A stretch of DNA of 7,412 nt from Cyanobacteria bacterium T3Sed10_376R1m (GTDB lineage: Bacteria > Cyanobacteriota > Cyanobacteriia > Cyanobacteriales > Cyanobacteriaceae), in assembly GCA_003566215.1 (NCBI GenBank), contig PXEJ01000115.1, positions 1 to 7,412 on the forward strand, written 5' to 3'. Shown piece after piece: positions 5,597-7,412 of the stretch. The position numbers and the translations under genes are program-made. The first letter of the stretch is position 1, and every line of letters begins with the position of its first letter. The notes under the pieces were generated by a model. It had not been told where the DNA came from. It saw only the letters and a program-made list of their open reading frames with translations, and searched no databases.

Positions 5597-5626
5597 TGTG
5601 TGAGCAAAAATCAATAAAAATCCCCA

Positions 5627-6535
5627 ATGAGAGAAAAAATTACCGTTTTAAAAGAAAACTTAGCCCGTGCGATCGTAGGTAAAGATGACCCTATAAAATT
5701 AGTGATAGTTGCTTTATTAAGTGAAGGTCATGCTTTACTAGAAGATGTGCCGGGAGTCGGTAAAACCTTATTGGCAAAGTCTTTAGCAAAATCTATTAAT
5801 GGAAAGTTTCAAAGAATACAATGTACTCCAGATCTTTTACCTAGCGACGTTACTGGTACTAATATTTGGAATCCTAGCACCAGAGAATTTGAATTTTTGT
5901 CAGGTCCTGCCTTTGCGAATATTTTATTAGCTGATGAAATTAACCGAGCAACTCCCCGAACCCAATCGGCATTATTAGAGGTGATGGAAGAAAAACAGAT
6001 TACCATTGATGGAATGGCACGAAATGTTCCAGCTCCATTTTTTGTAATTGCAACCCAAAACCCCGTGGAGTATCAGGGGACTTTTCCTTTGCCCGAAGCC
6101 CAAATGGATCGTTTTACTCTTTCCCTAACTTTGGGTTATCCTTCACCAGAAGAAGAACTTTTAATGTTGCAAAAACAAATAGATCGAAGTTTAGTACAAA
6201 ATCTTAATCCTTGCATTACTTTGGATGAGGTTCTTGATTTACAAAAAGAATGTCAAAAAATTAAAGTCGCTCCAGAATTACAACGTTATATTGTTGATTT
6301 AGTTAATGCTTCCCGTGAAGATGAAGAAATTAGCTTGGGGGTGAGTCCCCGTGGTACTGTTGCACTACAAAAAGCAACCCAAGCCTATGCTTTTTTGGAA
6401 AACCGAGATTATGCTATCCCTGATGATGTGAAGTTTTTAGCTCCGAATGTATTATCTCATCGTCTAATCCCTAGAGGGGGGCGTAATGCTAGGGTAATTG
6501 TTGATCGTCTATTAAGAAGTGTTGCTTTGTCTTAA
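5627..6535 (+). CDS. MoxR-family AAA+ ATPase
   Basis: MoxR ATPases are AAA+ chaperones that use ATP hydrolysis to activate or mature partner proteins, often ones with von Willebrand A domains. The 302-residue product is full length for the family. It shows Walker A as EDVPGVGKT (39-47), Walker B as ILLADEINRA (99-108) with Asp103/Glu104, sensor 1 in IATQNPVEYQGTFPLPEAQMDRF (141-163) with Asn145 and the arginine-finger region, and sensor 2 in GVSPRG (238-243). The C-terminal lid domain follows. No membrane segment or signal peptide is present. A good promoter lies just upstream. The DUF58 and VWA genes that often follow moxR are absent: acs follows after 141 bp, so its client must be encoded elsewhere. 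The name moxR is a family label and not evidence of methanol metabolism. Confidence 0.94.
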   Translation: MREKITVLKENLARAIVGKDDPIKLVIVALLSEGHALLEDVPGVGKTLLAKSLAKSINGKFQRIQCTPDLLPSDVTGTNIWNPSTREFEFLSGPAFANILLADEINRATPRTQSALLEVMEEKQITIDGMARNVPAPFFVIATQNPVEYQGTFPLPEAQMDRFTLSLTLGYPSPEEELLMLQKQIDRSLVQNLNPCITLDEVLDLQKECQKIKVAPELQRYIVDLVNASREDEEISLGVSPRGTVALQKATQAYAFLENRDYAIPDDVKFLAPNVLSHRLIPRGGRNARVIVDRLLRSVALS

Positions 6536-6582
6536 ATTTGAGGAATAGGTTAGCAAACTTTTCTTCAGGTGATTTAGGGGGG

Positions 6583-6592
6583 CTCCATGGAG
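6583..6592. other. Ten-base perfect palindrome after moxR
   Basis: CTCCATGGAG at 6583-6592 is a perfect palindrome directly after a run of six G, in the moxR-acs gap. As RNA it has no room for a stable loop and no T-tract follows, so it is not a terminator. It may be a protein-binding site or chance. Confidence 0.2.
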
Positions 6593-6624
6593 ACAAGATC
6601 AACAAAATTTAATAATTGATGACC

Positions 6625-6652
6625 CTCAAATGTTTTACAGTAAAGGGTTGAG
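6625..6652. promoter_or_regulatory. Nested dyad upstream of acs, possible operator
   Basis: An outer inverted repeat CTCAA (6625-6629) / TTGAG (6648-6652) encloses a palindrome TTTAC-A-GTAAA (6634-6644), with centres only half a base apart. The element ends 24 bp before the acs ATG, where a regulator could control acs transcription. No clear -10/-35 pair was found, so the relation to a promoter is inferred. Confidence 0.35.
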
Positions 6653-6676
6653 ACAAATTTTAAATATGATTAGTAT

Positions 6677-7412
6677 ATGTCACAACCTACTATAGAATCA
6701 ATTCTTAAGGAAAAAAGAACCTTTAAACCTTCGGCTCAGTTTGCCTCTAAGGCAACTATTGGCAGTTGGGAACAGTACCAAGAACTATATAAGAAAGCCT
6801 CGGATAATCCTACGGAGTTTTGGGGAGAGTTGGCAGACTCAGAATTGGAGTGGTTTGAAAAATGGGATCAGGTTTTGGATTGGGATAACCCTCCCTTTGC
6901 TAAGTGGTTTGTTAATGGCAAGATTAATATTACCCATAACTGTTTGGATCGACACTTGAACACTTGGAGACGCAATAAGGCGGCGATTATTTGGGAAGGT
7001 GAACCGGGGGATAGTCGCACCCTGACCTATGGTCAGCTGCACCGTGAGGTCTGTCAGATGGCTAATGTAATTAAGCAGTTAGGTGTTAAAAAAGGGGATA
7101 GGGTGGCTATATATATGCCCATGATTCCTGAAAGTGCGATCGCAATGTTAGCCTGTGCCAGAATTGGGGCAGTTCATAGCGTTGTTTTTGGCGGATTTAG
7201 TGCCGAAGCTTTGCGAGATAGAGTGAATGCAGCGGAGGCAAAATTAGTAATTACCGCTGATGGTGGTTTTCGTAAAGATAAAACCGTGGCTCTCAAGGAG
7301 CAAGTTGACTTAGCCTTAGAAGATGATAAAGCGCCTAGTGTGGATAACGTTTTGGTGGTACAACGCACCAAGGAAAAAACCCAGATGGAAGCAGGGCGAG
7401 ATCATTGGTGGC
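6677..7412 (+). CDS. acs: Acetyl-CoA synthetase, N-terminal part, cut by window edge
   Basis: Acs activates acetate to acetyl-AMP and then acetyl-CoA in the cytosol, scavenging acetate for central metabolism. I translated 245 codons from ATG 6677; the family is about 650 residues, so more than half lies beyond the window, including the AMP-binding P-loop and the regulatory acetylated lysine. The visible part shows the ACAS_N domain with [11 protein letters not shown] (31-41), FWGELA (48-53), [17 protein letters not shown] (77-93), the start of the AMP-binding domain with [10 protein letters not shown] (116-125), [15 protein letters not shown] (138-152), and the hallmark [22 protein letters not shown] (161-182). 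[11 protein letters not shown] (192-202) matches the CoA-contact region. These features fit Acs rather than a medium-chain acyl-CoA ligase. The start follows a 141-bp gap after moxR; another ATG at 6666 is out of frame. A dyad element lies just upstream. Confidence 0.96.
   Translation, partial: MSQPTIESILKEKRTFKPSAQFASKATIGSWEQYQELYKKASDNPTEFWGELADSELEWFEKWDQVLDWDNPPFAKWFVNGKINITHNCLDRHLNTWRRNKAAIIWEGEPGDSRTLTYGQLHREVCQMANVIKQLGVKKGDRVAIYMPMIPESAIAMLACARIGAVHSVVFGGFSAEALRDRVNAAEAKLVITADGGFRKDKTVALKEQVDLALEDDKAPSVDNVLVVQRTKEKTQMEAGRDHWW
7136..7143. repeat. HIP1 octamer GCGATCGC
   Basis: A full HIP1 palindrome inside acs, encoding part of ESAIAM near residue 154. A one-mismatch relative, GCGATCGT, occurs at the start of moxR near 5669. 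Confidence 0.85.

Noticed and set aside
5809..6006. 65-residue minus-strand frame inside moxR
   Set aside because: It lies opposite the Walker B region of a clear MoxR protein and has no recognisable content.
6571..6600. G-run plus CTCCATGGAG as a moxR terminator
   Set aside because: The palindrome leaves no loop for a stable hairpin and no T-tract follows.
6741..7042. Two overlapping frames, plus (6741-6959) and minus (6839-7042), inside acs
   Set aside because: The Acs reading frame is continuous through the region with family motifs, so both are shadows.
7174..7371. 65-residue minus-strand frame inside acs
   Set aside because: It is antisense to the conserved [13 protein letters not shown] region of Acs.

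Overview
The window looks like a low-GC, AT-rich cyanobacterial chromosome. Four full HIP1 octamers (GCGATCGC) are present. The gene set includes cyanobacterium/plastid-lineage proteins: a CGLD27 (DUF1230) membrane protein, an NSI/Ycf52-type GNAT acetyltransferase, and a SepF with the long acidic linker usual in cyanobacteria. A small-genome unicellular group such as Cyanobacterium/Geminocystis is my guess; the sequence alone does not prove it. I see no mobile element, CRISPR array, rRNA or tRNA.

Layout, left to right. (1) 1-1532, minus strand: sepF then proC (cut by the left edge), a close pair 57 bp apart, both with GTG starts. (2) 1533-1901: a 369-bp AT-rich divergent gap with several short palindromes. 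(3) 1902-2672, plus strand: a small soluble histidine-kinase-like protein with an intact H-box but an eroded ATP-binding domain. (4) 2629-5470, minus strand: rsfS, a CGLD27 protein, an SxxK/zinc-type asparaginase, possibly a 47-residue ORF, a 416-bp gap, then a GNAT acetyltransferase whose 3' end overlaps the kinase-like gene by 44 bp. (5) 5471-5626: a divergent promoter region between rsfS and moxR. (6) 5627-6535, plus strand: an orphan MoxR AAA+ ATPase. (7) 6677-7412, plus strand: the first 245 codons of acetyl-CoA synthetase, cut by the right edge.

Functionally this is mostly housekeeping: cell division (SepF), proline synthesis (ProC), ribosome silencing (RsfS), asparagine breakdown and acetate activation (Acs). 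rsfS, the CGLD27 gene and the asparaginase gene lie on one strand with short gaps and may be co-transcribed.

I found no convincing new defence or mobile system. The item most worth a second look is the 256-residue kinase-like protein. It keeps HEIRSP but lacks the N-box asparagines, the DxG motif and the glycine-rich G1 loop, so it may be a Spo0B/ChpT-like phosphotransferase or a pseudokinase partner rather than an active kinase. The possible small ORF after the asparaginase gene and the dyad elements before the GNAT and acs genes are secondary leads.
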